From an uncultured Pseudomonadota bacterium (lineage in GTDB: Bacteria; Myxococcota_A; UBA796; SXON01), in NCBI GenBank assembly GCA_903959175.1, contig CAJBVW010000190.1, positions 1-32,992 on the forward strand: 32,992 nucleotides of DNA. Reading direction: 5' to 3'. The notes under the pieces were generated by a model. It worked only from the letters and a program-made list of their open reading frames with translations, did not search any database and was not told the origin of the DNA. Position 1 is the first letter of the stretch. Every line of letters starts with the position of its first letter. The position numbers were made by a program, and so were the translations under genes. This document shows, one piece after another, positions 17,161 to 28,947 of this stretch.

Positions 17161-17880
17161 ATGTTCCTCACGTGGATGATGCTGGGCTGCAAGGACGCGA
17201 CCATGGAAGCCGAGAACGCGAAGCTGACGCAGCGCGTGGCCGATCTCGAGCGCACCCGGGACCGCCTGGAGAAGGACAACGAGGCGCTGAAGGCCCGCGT
17301 GGAGCGCGCTCAGAGCGAGGAGGAGGCCGCGAAGAAGCGCGCCGGCCTCGAGAAGCTCGGCCTCACCGACGGCAAGAAGCTCACCGCGACCTTCAAGACC
17401 AGCCTCGGCGACATCAAGTGCGTGCTCCGGCCCGACCAGGCCCCGGAGACCGTCGCGAACTTCGTCCAGCTCGCCCGCGGCGAGAAGACCTGGACTGACC
17501 CCAACACCGGCAAGGAGACGAACCGCCCCCTCTACGACGGGACGATCTTCCACCGCGTCATCCCCGACTTCATGATCCAGGGCGGCGATCCCCTCGGAAA
17601 AGGCACGGGAGACCCGGGCTACCGCTTCGCGGACGAGGTCGGTGACTTCACCACGTTCGACAAGTCGGGCCTCCTCGCGATGGCGAACTCGGGCCCCAAC
17701 ACGAACGGCTCGCAGTTCTTCATCACCGAGGGCACGCCGACCCACCTCAACGGCAAGCACACCATCTTCGGGGACTGCGAGAACCTCGACATCGTCGCGA
17801 AGATCGCGCGCGTGCCGTCGGACCGCGACAAGCCGGAGACGGACGTGGTGCTCCAGAAGCTCGTCATCGCGACGGAGTAG
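17161..17880 (+). CDS. Cyclophilin-type peptidyl-prolyl cis-trans isomerase with N-terminal coiled coil, probable lipoprotein
   Basis: MFLTWMMLGCKDATMEAENAKLTQRVADLERTRDRLEKD; cyclophilin motifs YDGTIFHRVIPDFMIQGGDPLGKGTGDPGY, MANSGPNTNGSQFFIT, LNGKHTIFG. Confidence 0.93.
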   Translation: MFLTWMMLGCKDATMEAENAKLTQRVADLERTRDRLEKDNEALKARVERAQSEEEAAKKRAGLEKLGLTDGKKLTATFKTSLGDIKCVLRPDQAPETVANFVQLARGEKTWTDPNTGKETNRPLYDGTIFHRVIPDFMIQGGDPLGKGTGDPGYRFADEVGDFTTFDKSGLLAMANSGPNTNGSQFFITEGTPTHLNGKHTIFGDCENLDIVAKIARVPSDRDKPETDVVLQKLVIATE

Positions 17881-17897
17881 CCCAAGGGCCTCCGCGC

Positions 17898-18662
17898 CTA
17901 CCCGACCTCGACGACCGCGTGCACCGGCGCGTGGTCGGAGAGCAGGGCGTCGCGCTCGATCCCGCTCGCCACCACGCGCACGTCCGGGGTGGCGAACAGG
18001 CTGTCGATGCGCCACCCGACGTCGTTCGCGTACGCGTTGCCGCGGGACGACCACCACGAGTACGCGACGCTCGTGGGGTTCGCGACGCGGAACACGTCCT
18101 GCCACCCGGTCGCGAACAGGCGCGTCAACCACGCGCGCTCCTCGGGGAGGAACCCCGAGTTCTTCTCGTTCGGCCTGGCGTTCTTGATGTCCATCGGCGT
18201 GTGCGCGATGTTGATGTCTCCGCACACGATGGTGGGGCGGCCGCTCGCGAGCCGGTCCGCGAGCCACGCCCACATGTGGTCCATGTACTCGAACTTCCAG
18301 GCCTGGCGCTCCGGCCCCGACGACCCCGACGGCAGGTAGACGCTCCACACGTCGATCCCGGCGAGGTGGGCGCCCACGATGCGCCCCTCGGCGTCGCCGC
18401 GCGCGTGACCGCTCCCGACGGTGAAGCGCGCGATCTCGGGGGCCCGCACCCACACGGACGTCCCCGAATAGCCCTTCTTCTCCGCCGGGTGCCAGCCGCA
18501 CGTCCACCCGGGCGGGGCCCAGAGCGCGGGGTCCAGCACGTCCTGGTCGGCGCGGACCTCCTGGAGGCAGAGCACGTCCGGCGCGGCGCGGGTCAGCCAG
18601 TCGCGAAAGCCCCGGCGGTCGGCCGATCGGAGCCCGTTCACGTTCAGCGTCGTGATCTTCAT
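17898..18662 (-). CDS. xthA: Exodeoxyribonuclease III (AP endonuclease, ExoIII family)
   Basis: MKITTLNVNGLRSADRRGFRDWL...PDVLCLQEVRA, VCGDINIAHTPMDI, WRIDSLFATP, LSDHAPVHAVVEV. Confidence 0.93.
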   Translation of the reverse strand: MKITTLNVNGLRSADRRGFRDWLTRAAPDVLCLQEVRADQDVLDPALWAPPGWTCGWHPAEKKGYSGTSVWVRAPEIARFTVGSGHARGDAEGRIVGAHLAGIDVWSVYLPSGSSGPERQAWKFEYMDHMWAWLADRLASGRPTIVCGDINIAHTPMDIKNARPNEKNSGFLPEERAWLTRLFATGWQDVFRVANPTSVAYSWWSSRGNAYANDVGWRIDSLFATPDVRVVASGIERDALLSDHAPVHAVVEVG

Positions 18663-18757
18663 GTGGCGCCCGGTATCGCGGCGGCGTGCGCGCCACAGCG
18701 TCGCGGGGCGGGCATTGTCGCGCGAGGTGGATAGAGAGCGCGGCCACGAGGGCGCAG

Positions 18758-21493
<2,736 letters not shown>

Positions 21494-21521
21494 GGTGGGC
21501 GGGGGGTGCTACCCTCCACCC

Positions 21522-21872
21522 ATGCGCTCCCGAGTCCCCCTCCGCCTCGCCCAAGCCGCGCTCGGCACGGTCCTAGGCCTCGCCCTCGCCGAGGGCATGT
21601 TCTGGCTCGCGGACGACGGCGCCTTCGCCCACCTGAACTTCTACGTGCCCGACGCCTCGCGTGACCCGCGGCTGCGCGACAAGCTTCCCCGACGACTGCG
21701 ACGCCCAATTCGCCTGCGGCTTCGGCACCCGCGCGTCGCTGCCCACCTGCGCGGAGGGCCAGGCCAACGCGGGCTCCGCGGGCTTCTGCTACGCGCTCTG
21801 CGACGACGCCCACTCCTGCGCGACCGGGGCGTGTACCCAGTGGCAGGGCGCGGGCGTATGCATGTGAGGTGA
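21522..21872 (+). pseudogene. Probable chimeric gene remnant: membrane-anchor N-terminus abruptly followed by out-of-frame Cys-rich tail
   Basis: Frame 1: MRSRVPLRLAQAALGTVLGLALAEGMFWLADDGAFAHLNFYVPDASRDPRLR then loses protein-like composition. Another frame from about 21661: GCATSFPDDCDAQFACGFGTRASLPTCAEGQANAGSAGFCYALCDDAHSCATGACTQWQGAGVCM*. Confidence 0.55.
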
Positions 21873-21880
21873 GGCGCGCG

Positions 21881-23593
21881 CTACGGCCCGATCCGCCGCG
21901 CCAGCTGGTCCTCGTAGAGCGAGGCGGGCTCCAGCGTGGCGGCCTCCCCGATGCCCTCGGTCCAGTCCTCCGGGGCCGTGCCCTCGCCCGAGAAGAAGAA
22001 GTCGGCCTCGTCGGGGTCGACGTGGAGATCGACGTCGTCCGTGCCGACGACGTAGCCGTCCCCCACCTGGAGCGAGCGCAGGTAGCCGCCGCCGGTGAGG
22101 TTCCACCACACGGTCTGCGTGGCGCTGTGGCCGGCGCCGGAGCTCTCGTCCTGCCGGTTCACGGCCTGCCACCCGTCGGTCGCGGCGCTCTGGTCGATGA
22201 GGTTGGCCATCGCGAGCGAGTGGTGGAACTCGGAGTAGGCGGCGTAGCCGACGGGGTCCCAGTCCGCGAAGTAGGCGCGGCTGTCCTCGCTGGTGGTGCG
22301 GAGCCAGACGCAGCCGCTCGTGCCGAAGTCCCAGTTCTGGATGAAGTTGTGGCGGCCGGCGCGCGCGGTCGAGTCGACCGTGAGCACCTCGTTCGAGCGC
22401 GAGATCTCGAAGAGGTAGCCGTTGCCGCCGCTGCCGCGGTGGATGGCGTTCTCCATCACCGTGTCGGCGATGGTGACACGCCGGCTGTCCAACACCTCGA
22501 CGCCGCTGCTCATCAGGTGCTTGCCGCGCGCGTCCGTCGGGTAGGGGGACTCCCAACTCACGACGTCCCGGACCCAACAGTCCTGCACCTGGGACAGGAG
22601 CGCCACGTGCACCTGGTTGGTGGCCCACGCGGCGTCCCAATCCGACGCGTTGGAGAGCGCCATCCCCTCCAGGCCGCACTCGGTGAGGTAGCCGCTCTCC
22701 ACGCGGAGGCTGGCGCCGTCGCGCACCTGGGTCGGGTAGCGGAGCGGCACGTCGAGGGTGACGGTGTTGGTGCCAGGGTCGATCCCCGTGACGGTGCGGC
22801 GGAAGATCGTCTTCCAATCCCCGTTGAAGCTGACCCAGGTGCCGGTCATGCCGTGCTCGTCGATGAAGTCGTCGGTGATCGTCCAGCCGATCGCGACGCT
22901 GTCTCCCACCGCGACCCCCGACACGTCGGCGAGCTGCACGTCGTGGGAGCGCGACACGCCGTCCGCCGCGAGGAGGTGGTCCGCGCCCTGGGCGATGGCG
23001 CCCTGGAAGGTCAGGTGCGCGGCGTAGTCCACGCCCGTCGTCTTCGTGAAGTACACGAAGGTGGCGGTCGAGCCCGCGCCGCGCAGCACCACGCCGGAGG
23101 TCGAGATGCTGATCAGCCCGTCCACGCGGAAGATCCCGGCGGGGAAGTCGACGACGGCGGCGCCGTCGGTCGAGGCGGCGGCGGAGGCCGCGGCGATGGC
23201 GGCCTGGATGGCGGCGGTGCTGTCGGAGGCGCCGGTGACGTCGGCCCCGTAGGCGGTCACGTCGAAGGCGGCTCCGGGCGCGGCGGTGGGGAGGGCGACC
23301 TCTCCCGCGTGGTAGCCGGCGTAGCTGAAGTCGTGGAGGAAGTGGCCGTCGTCCGCGGTGAAGTCGGGGGTCCAGTCCTCGGGGTAGAGCTCCGAGCGCC
23401 ACGTCGCCGGCCCCGTGTCGACGGGGGCGGTGTCGGTGTCGACCGCGGAGTCGGTGTCGACGGCGGAGTCGGTGTCCGTGTCGGTGTCGACGGCGGAGTC
23501 GGTGTCCGCCTCGCCGGAGTCGACGGCGACAGCCGTGTCCTTGTCGAGGGGGGCGTCGGTCGGGGCGGTGCAGGCGGCGAGGAGGAGCAGCAT
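21881..23593 (-). CDS. Lipoprotein with Asp/Thr-rich linker and pectate-lyase-like right-handed beta-helix domain
   Basis: MLLLLAACTAPTDAP lipobox; DTDSAVDTDTDTDSAVDTDSAVDTDTAPVDTG linker; FDVTAYGADVTGASDSTAAIQAAIAAA...VVDFPAGIFRVDGLISI is the Pectate_lyase_3-type start of a beta-helix. Confidence 0.88.
   Translation of the reverse strand: MLLLLAACTAPTDAPLDKDTAVAVDSGEADTDSAVDTDTDTDSAVDTDSAVDTDTAPVDTGPATWRSELYPEDWTPDFTADDGHFLHDFSYAGYHAGEVALPTAAPGAAFDVTAYGADVTGASDSTAAIQAAIAAASAAASTDGAAVVDFPAGIFRVDGLISISTSGVVLRGAGSTATFVYFTKTTGVDYAAHLTFQGAIAQGADHLLAADGVSRSHDVQLADVSGVAVGDSVAIGWTITDDFIDEHGMTGTWVSFNGDWKTIFRRTVTGIDPGTNTVTLDVPLRYPTQVRDGASLRVESGYLTECGLEGMALSNASDWDAAWATNQVHVALLSQVQDCWVRDVVSWESPYPTDARGKHLMSSGVEVLDSRRVTIADTVMENAIHRGSGGNGYLFEISRSNEVLTVDSTARAGRHNFIQNWDFGTSGCVWLRTTSEDSRAYFADWDPVGYAAYSEFHHSLAMANLIDQSAATDGWQAVNRQDESSGAGHSATQTVWWNLTGGGYLRSLQVGDGYVVGTDDVDLHVDPDEADFFFSGEGTAPEDWTEGIGEAATLEPASLYEDQLARRIGP
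23415..23510. repeat. In-frame tandem repeat (GTGTCGACGGCGGAGTCG-type units) encoding the D/T/S/V linker
   Basis: Repeated gtgtcgac(g/c)gcggagtcg(gtgtc) units read directly in the sequence. Confidence 0.8.
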
Positions 23594-23603
23594 CGGCGCG
23601 AGT

Positions 23604-25775
23604 TTACCCCAACCCGAGCGCCCGACCGCCCTGGTACACGACGAAGCTCGCCACCCACGCCAACACGGTCATGTAGGCGAACAGGAACATCGGCCAGCGC
23701 CAGCTCCGGCTCTCGCGCTTGACGACGGCGAGGGTGCTCATGCACTGGGCCGAGAGCGCGAAGAACACCATCAGCGAGAGGCCGGTGAGCGGGGTGTAGA
23801 TGGCGGAACCATCGGGATGCCGCTCTGCACGGATGCGGTCGCGGAGGGGGAGGCTCTGCTCGTCGGTGTCGGAGCCGATGCCGTAGACGACGCCCATCGT
23901 GCTCACGAACACCTCGCGCGCGGCGAACGCGCCGACGAGCCCGACGCCGATCTTCCAATCGAAGCCGAGCGGCGCGATCAGGGGCTCGATGGCCTGCCCG
24001 AGGCGCCCACCGTAGCTGTTGCGGAGGAGCTCGCCGTCCTCCTCGGCGTCGAGCGTGGCGACCACCTCGTCTGAGGCGCCGGCGCGCAAGGCATCGTAAT
24101 CCTTGAGGGTCTCCTTGGGGAACGAGAGCAGGACCCACAACACGACGGTGCAGCCGAGGATGACGGTGCCGGCCTCTGTCACGAACATGCGCGCGCGCAG
24201 CCACATCTGGCGGAACACGGACGACCAACTCGGGAGGCGGTACGGTGGGAGCTCGAGGAGGAGCGGCACCTTGGGGCCGCGCAGCAGCGTTTTCCCGAGG
24301 ACGGCGGCCGCGATCAGCGCCATGAGCGTGCTGAACACGTACATGAACACCATCATCGCGCCCTGTACCGGAAACACCCAGAGGAAACGGCCGTTCACCG
24401 GGAAGAGCGAGGCGATGATCAGTGTATAGACCGGGAGCCGCGCGGAGCAGCTCATCAGCGGCACGACCATCATCGTGAGGAGTCGGTCGCGGCGGCGCTC
24501 CAACGTGCGGGTCGCCATGATGGCCGGGACGGCGCACGCATACCCGGACAACATCGGCACGAAGGCGCGCCCGTGCAAGCCGACGGCCTTCATGCCACGG
24601 TCGACGAGGTAGGCGACGCGCGCCATGTACCCGGAGTCCTCGAGGAAGCCGAGCATCGCGAAGAGCATGAGGATCTGAGGGAGGAAGACGAGGACAGAGC
24701 CGAAGCCGTTGATGAGGCCGTCGACCAGGAAGTCGGCGACGAGGCCGGGCGGGACGACGGCGCGGGTGGACTCGCCGAGCCAACTGAAGCCGGACTCGAT
24801 GAGGCCGATGAAGGGGTCGCTCCAGGCGAAGAGGGCCTGGAACAGGACGCCCATCACGAGGAGGAACGCCGCGAGCCCGAAGACGGGGTGGAGGAGCCAG
24901 CGGTCGACCTTGTCGGTGAAGCTGACCGTCGAATCCGGGGAGCGCGCGAGGCCGAGGCCGTCGAGCCACTGGTAGCGGGCGCCGATGATCTCGGCGTCGA
25001 GGTCGCGGCCCTGGGCGGTCGCGGCGGCGCGCAACGTGGCGACCTCCTGGCGGACGGCGCCGGGGACGTCGATGAGCTCGTCGCCGTCTTCCACGGAGAG
25101 GAGGGCCCAGATGGCGAGGGCGCGGGCCTCGCGGGGGCGGTCGGCGCTGCCGTCGGTGGAGGTGACGAGGGTGGAGAGGCGGCCGAGGTCCTTCTCGAGG
25201 GCGTGGGGATAGCGCCACATCGGGCGGGCCCGGCCCTCGTCGGGAGTGGCGAGCACGCGGGACACGGCCGCGGCGAGCGCGGGGAGGCCCTCGCCGGTGT
25301 TCGCGCTCACCCCGACGACGGGGACGCCGAGGGCATCGGAGACGCGCACGGGGTCGGGCGCCTGGCCCTGGGCGCGGGCGATGTCCATGAGGTTCAGCGC
25401 GAGCACGATCGGCACGCCGGCCTCGATGAGCTGGAGCGCGAAGTAGAGGTTGCGGACGAGCTGCGTGGCGTCGATGACGACGATGACGGCGCTCGGCCGA
25501 ACCTCTCCGTCGAGGCCGAAGATCGCGCGCATCGCGACCTGCTCCTCCGCAGAGCGGGAGGCGAGGGAGTAGGCCCCCGGCACGTCCATCACCTCGACCG
25601 GGCCGACGTCGAGGGCCCACCGGCCGATCTCGCGCTCGACGGTGACGCCCGGGTAGTTGCCGACGCGCGCGTTGGACCCGGTGAGCCGGTTGAAGAGGCT
25701 GGTCTTCCCCGTGTTGGGGTTCCCCGCGAGGGCCACCCGCGGCAGGGCGGGGGACCGCGCCGGGGCCGCGCTCAC
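23604..25775 (-). CDS. feoB: Ferrous iron transport protein B
   Basis: G1 motif VALAGNPNTGKTSLFNRLTGSNARVGNYPGVTVE, DVPGAYSLASRSAEEQVA, GHGRAFVPMLSGYACAVPAIMATRTLERRRDRLLTMMVVPLMSCSARLPVYTL. Confidence 0.97.
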   Translation of the reverse strand: MSAAPARSPALPRVALAGNPNTGKTSLFNRLTGSNARVGNYPGVTVEREIGRWALDVGPVEVMDVPGAYSLASRSAEEQVAMRAIFGLDGEVRPSAVIVVIDATQLVRNLYFALQLIEAGVPIVLALNLMDIARAQGQAPDPVRVSDALGVPVVGVSANTGEGLPALAAAVSRVLATPDEGRARPMWRYPHALEKDLGRLSTLVTSTDGSADRPREARALAIWALLSVEDGDELIDVPGAVRQEVATLRAAATAQGRDLDAEIIGARYQWLDGLGLARSPDSTVSFTDKVDRWLLHPVFGLAAFLLVMGVLFQALFAWSDPFIGLIESGFSWLGESTRAVVPPGLVADFLVDGLINGFGSVLVFLPQILMLFAMLGFLEDSGYMARVAYLVDRGMKAVGLHGRAFVPMLSGYACAVPAIMATRTLERRRDRLLTMMVVPLMSCSARLPVYTLIIASLFPVNGRFLWVFPVQGAMMVFMYVFSTLMALIAAAVLGKTLLRGPKVPLLLELPPYRLPSWSSVFRQMWLRARMFVTEAGTVILGCTVVLWVLLSFPKETLKDYDALRAGASDEVVATLDAEEDGELLRNSYGGRLGQAIEPLIAPLGFDWKIGVGLVGAFAAREVFVSTMGVVYGIGSDTDEQSLPLRDRIRAERHPDGSAIYTPLTGLSLMVFFALSAQCMSTLAVVKRESRSWRWPMFLFAYMTVLAWVASFVVYQGGRALGLG

Positions 25776-26023
25776 TTGGCCGCCATCACGGTGGAGGCGT
25801 CCTCGACGGCGATGACCTCCGCCTCGGCCTTGCGGAGAGAGAAGCGGCAGCCGCGGACCTCGATCTCGAGCGGATCGCCGAGCGGCGCGACGCCGACGAG
25901 CGTGACCTCCACCCCGGGGAGGAACCCGAGCTCGAGCAAGCGACGACGAAACGCGCGTTCCCCCGCGACCGACTCGATCCGGGCGGGCCGACCGAGCGGC
26001 AGGTGCGCGAGGGTGGTGCTCAT
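25772..26023 (-). CDS. feoA: Ferrous iron transport protein A
   Basis: 83 aa; FRRRLLELGFLPGVEVTLVGVAPLGDPLEIEVRGCRFSLRKAEAEVIAVE; ATGA-type overlap with feoB. Confidence 0.93.
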   Translation of the reverse strand: MSTTLAHLPLGRPARIESVAGERAFRRRLLELGFLPGVEVTLVGVAPLGDPLEIEVRGCRFSLRKAEAEVIAVEDASTVMAAK

Positions 26024-26029
26024 CGTCTC

Positions 26030-26062
26030 ACCCTATGGTTTCTGAAAGTGAATGTCAATATC
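26030..26062 (-). promoter_or_regulatory. Putative Fur-regulated feoAB promoter
   Basis: Reverse strand: GATATTGACATTCACTTTC (26062-26044) matches the 19-mer Fur box GATAATGATAATCATTATC at 13/19 by hand; it contains -35 TTGACA (26058-26053), 17 nt spacer, -10-like TAGGGT (26035-26030). Confidence 0.5.
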
Positions 26063-26124
26063 GAAGAGCGTCCCCCCTCTCCCCGCGCTTGCCGGCCGCC
26101 GAGGGGGACTAAGATTCGCCCGGG

Positions 26125-27591
26125 ATGGCGTGGTCACAAGACGGATCGGGGGGTCCGCCGGTCACCGCCCCGCGGCTCGCGGCCGGGATGGCCGCAGCGC
26201 GGGCGACGGTGCTGGTGGTCGACGACGACGAGGCGGACGCGAACGCGCTCGCCTCCGCCCTGCGCGCCGAGGGCTACGACGTCGCCGTGGTCGCGAGCGG
26301 GCGGGAGGCCGTGGCGCTGGCGCGGGTGCGGCGCTTCGACCTCGCGGTGACGGACCTGCGGCTCGGCGGCGGGATGGACGGCATCGAGACGCTGTGCGCG
26401 CTCAAGGAGATCGACGACGCGATGGGGGTCATCGTGGCGACCGGGTACTCCTCGATCGACACCGCCATCACCTGCCTGAAGCGCGGGGCCTGGGACTACA
26501 TCCAGAAGCCGATCCGGCTCGATGAGCTGAACCTCCAGCTCGAACGCGCGCTGGAGCACCGCAAGCTGCAGACGGCCGTGGAGCTGTACGAGGCGAGCCA
26601 CAGCCTCCTGACCTCGCTGTCGTCGGAGGACCTGCGCGTGAACGTGCTGGAGATGGCCCGGCGCGTGCTCCGCAGCCCGACCGCCGTGCTGCTGCTGCAC
26701 CCCGCGAACGCCGAAGAGGACTGGGAGCTTCAGGCGCAGGGCGAGGACACCGCCGAGGCCGTCGCGGCCGCACGGCGGCTCTTCGCGTCGCCGGCGCCCG
26801 ACGCGACCCCTCCGAGCTCCTCGCAGCCGTGGTCCGGCCAGCTCTCCACGAGCGCCGACGCCGGACCGCCCGAGGGCGCGCGCTTCGACCGCGTCCTCGC
26901 CTACCCCCTCGTCGTCCGCGACCGCTCGCTCGGGCTCCTCCTCGCGCTCCGTCACCCCAACGCGCCGGCCTTCACCGTGATGGAGGAGCAGCGCGGTGGC
27001 ATCTTCACGGTCCAGGCCGCGCTCGCGCTCGACAACGCCCGCATCTACGCCGCGCTCGAGCACATCGCGGTCGTGGACGAGCTCACAGGTCTGCACTCCC
27101 GACGCTACCTCTTCGACATCGTGCGCCGGAGCCGCCCCGAGGAGACGGTGGCGGGCACGAGCTTCCTCATGATCGACGTGGATCATTTCAAGAGCGTCAA
27201 CGACCGCTACGGGCACGCCGTGGGGGACCGCGTGCTGCGTCGCATCGCTGACCTGCTGGTGACCGCCACGCGCCAGAACGACGTGGTCGCGCGCATCGGC
27301 GGCGAGGAGTTCGCGGTGCTGCTGCCCCACACCGACGAGGAGACGGCGACGGACGTGGCGGAGCGCGTGCGGGCGGCCGTGGCGCTCCACACGAGCGATC
27401 CGCAGGTCACGGTGAGCATCGGCGTCGCGAGCCTGGCCGGCGCCCTGTTCCAGCACGGCGAGGACCCCATCGAGCGGGCCGCCACGCTGATGGAGCGAGC
27501 GGACGGGGCGCTCTACCGGGCGAAGCGCGCGGGGCGGAACCGGGTGTGCGTCTGGCGCGCGCGGAAGCGGGAAGTGATCGGCGTCGGTTAG
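26125..27591 (+). CDS. Response-regulator receiver - GAF-like - GGDEF diguanylate cyclase
   Basis: VLVVDDDEADANALASALRAEGYDVAVV...FDLAVTDLRLGGG...KRGAWDYIQKPI receiver; DELTGLHSRRYLFDIV...FLMIDVDHFKSVNDRYGHAVGDRVLRRIA...RQNDVVARIGGEEFAVLLPHT. Start may instead be 26188 (MAAARATVLVVDDDE). Confidence 0.93.
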   Translation: MAWSQDGSGGPPVTAPRLAAGMAAARATVLVVDDDEADANALASALRAEGYDVAVVASGREAVALARVRRFDLAVTDLRLGGGMDGIETLCALKEIDDAMGVIVATGYSSIDTAITCLKRGAWDYIQKPIRLDELNLQLERALEHRKLQTAVELYEASHSLLTSLSSEDLRVNVLEMARRVLRSPTAVLLLHPANAEEDWELQAQGEDTAEAVAAARRLFASPAPDATPPSSSQPWSGQLSTSADAGPPEGARFDRVLAYPLVVRDRSLGLLLALRHPNAPAFTVMEEQRGGIFTVQAALALDNARIYAALEHIAVVDELTGLHSRRYLFDIVRRSRPEETVAGTSFLMIDVDHFKSVNDRYGHAVGDRVLRRIADLLVTATRQNDVVARIGGEEFAVLLPHTDEETATDVAERVRAAVALHTSDPQVTVSIGVASLAGALFQHGEDPIERAATLMERADGALYRAKRAGRNRVCVWRARKREVIGVG

Positions 27592-27600
27592 GGGGCCCGC

Positions 27601-28947
27601 GTGCGTCACCCCATCCCCGTCAGCATCGACTCCTTCGGCCCCGACGGCGCCGGCTCCGGCACCGACGACAAGGGGCGCCGCTGGAACGTCCGCGGGGGCG
27701 CGCCCGGCAGCGTGGTCTCGTGCGGCGGAAAACCGAAGTCGGGGATCATCCTCGAGATCCTCAGCCCCGCACCCGACGCCGTGGCCCCCCAGTGCGCCCA
27801 GTTCGCAGTGTGCGGAGGGTGCCAGTGGCAACACGTCCCGTTGGAGCGCCAGCGCGCGGAGAAGCTGGCGTCCCTCGCCCGGCTCCTCGCGCCGCTCGGT
27901 GGCACGGACCACGGCATCGCCGGCGCCGAGGGCTACGGCTACCGCAACAAGGTGGAGCTCTCCTTCGGGCGCCTCCGCTACATGGCGAAAGCGGAGCTCG
28001 ACACCGGCATCACGCGCGAGGGCCGCTTCCTCGGCATGCACGCGCCCGGCCGCTTCGACAAGGTGGTGGACGCCCCCCGCTGCGAAATCGCGTCCGACGC
28101 CATGAACGCCGTGCTCGCGCGCGTCCGCGTCGACACGCTCGGCACGACCTGGCCCCTCTGGGATCCCGTCGCGCACACGGGCTTCTGGCGCCACGTCGGC
28201 CTCCGCGAGGGCCGTAACGGCGTGCTCGTGCTGCTCTTCACGACGCCGGGGGACGACGAACAGGCCGCGTGGATCGCTGCGCACGCCGCGGACTGGGGCG
28301 CCGCGGGCGTCCTCTGGTTCGAGACGGACGCCAAGGCGGACGCCGCCATCGGCACGCTCCGCGCCGTGGTGCACGGCCAGGATCACGTCGTGGAGCGGCT
28401 CGGCGGCCTCGACTACCGCCTGTCGCCGACCGCCTTCTTCCAGGTCAACCCGCGCGGCGCCGAGCTCCTGTGCGCCACCGTCGCCCAGGCGGCCGGGCGG
28501 GGCGGCACGCTGCTCGACCTCTACTGCGGCACCGGCGTACTCGGGCTCGCGTGCGCGGGGAACTTCACGCGCATCGTCGGCATCGACGTCAACGCTGCCT
28601 CCGTGGCCGACGCCGTCGTGAACGCCGCGGCGAACGGCGTCGAGGCGACCTTCCTCGCGGGCGAGGTCGAGAAGCACGTCGCCGCCATCCAGCGTGCGTC
28701 GGCCGGGTCCGGGCGCCCCGTCGTCATCGTGGATCCCCCGCGCGTCGGCCTCCACCCCGACGCCCTCGCGTACGTCGCCGGGCTCGACGCCGAAGCCCTC
28801 GTCTACGTCGCCTGCCGCCCCACGTCCCTCCTCCGGGACGGCCTCGCCCTCCAGGCCGCCGGCTGGCGATGCACGGACCGGTGGGCGGTCGACCTCTTCC
28901 CCCAGACCGGCCACGTCGAGGTCGTGACGCGATGGGAGCGCCCGTGA
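27601..28947 (+). CDS. rlmD: 23S rRNA (uracil-5-)-methyltransferase, RlmD/TrmA family
   Basis: GTG start; 4Fe-4S-type CAQFAVCGGCQWQHVPLERQ; YRNKVELSFG; FFQVNPRGAELL; LLDLYCGTGVLGLACA; VDPPRVGLHPDAL; YVACRPTSLLRD. Confidence 0.9.
   Translation: MRHPIPVSIDSFGPDGAGSGTDDKGRRWNVRGGAPGSVVSCGGKPKSGIILEILSPAPDAVAPQCAQFAVCGGCQWQHVPLERQRAEKLASLARLLAPLGGTDHGIAGAEGYGYRNKVELSFGRLRYMAKAELDTGITREGRFLGMHAPGRFDKVVDAPRCEIASDAMNAVLARVRVDTLGTTWPLWDPVAHTGFWRHVGLREGRNGVLVLLFTTPGDDEQAAWIAAHAADWGAAGVLWFETDAKADAAIGTLRAVVHGQDHVVERLGGLDYRLSPTAFFQVNPRGAELLCATVAQAAGRGGTLLDLYCGTGVLGLACAGNFTRIVGIDVNAASVADAVVNAAANGVEATFLAGEVEKHVAAIQRASAGSGRPVVIVDPPRVGLHPDALAYVAGLDAEALVYVACRPTSLLRDGLALQAAGWRCTDRWAVDLFPQTGHVEVVTRWERP

Noticed and set aside
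16801-18747. 648-aa minus-strand ORF as a single gene
   Set aside because: Only its last 76 aa (from ATG 17031) are protein-like; the rest is antisense to the cyclophilin gene and frame-shadows xthA.
24573-26045. 490-aa plus-strand ORF
   Set aside because: Antisense to feoB/feoA, which have unequivocal motifs.
26134-28914. 926-aa minus-strand ORF
   Set aside because: Shadow of the GGDEF and RlmD genes, both with strong motif evidence on the + strand.
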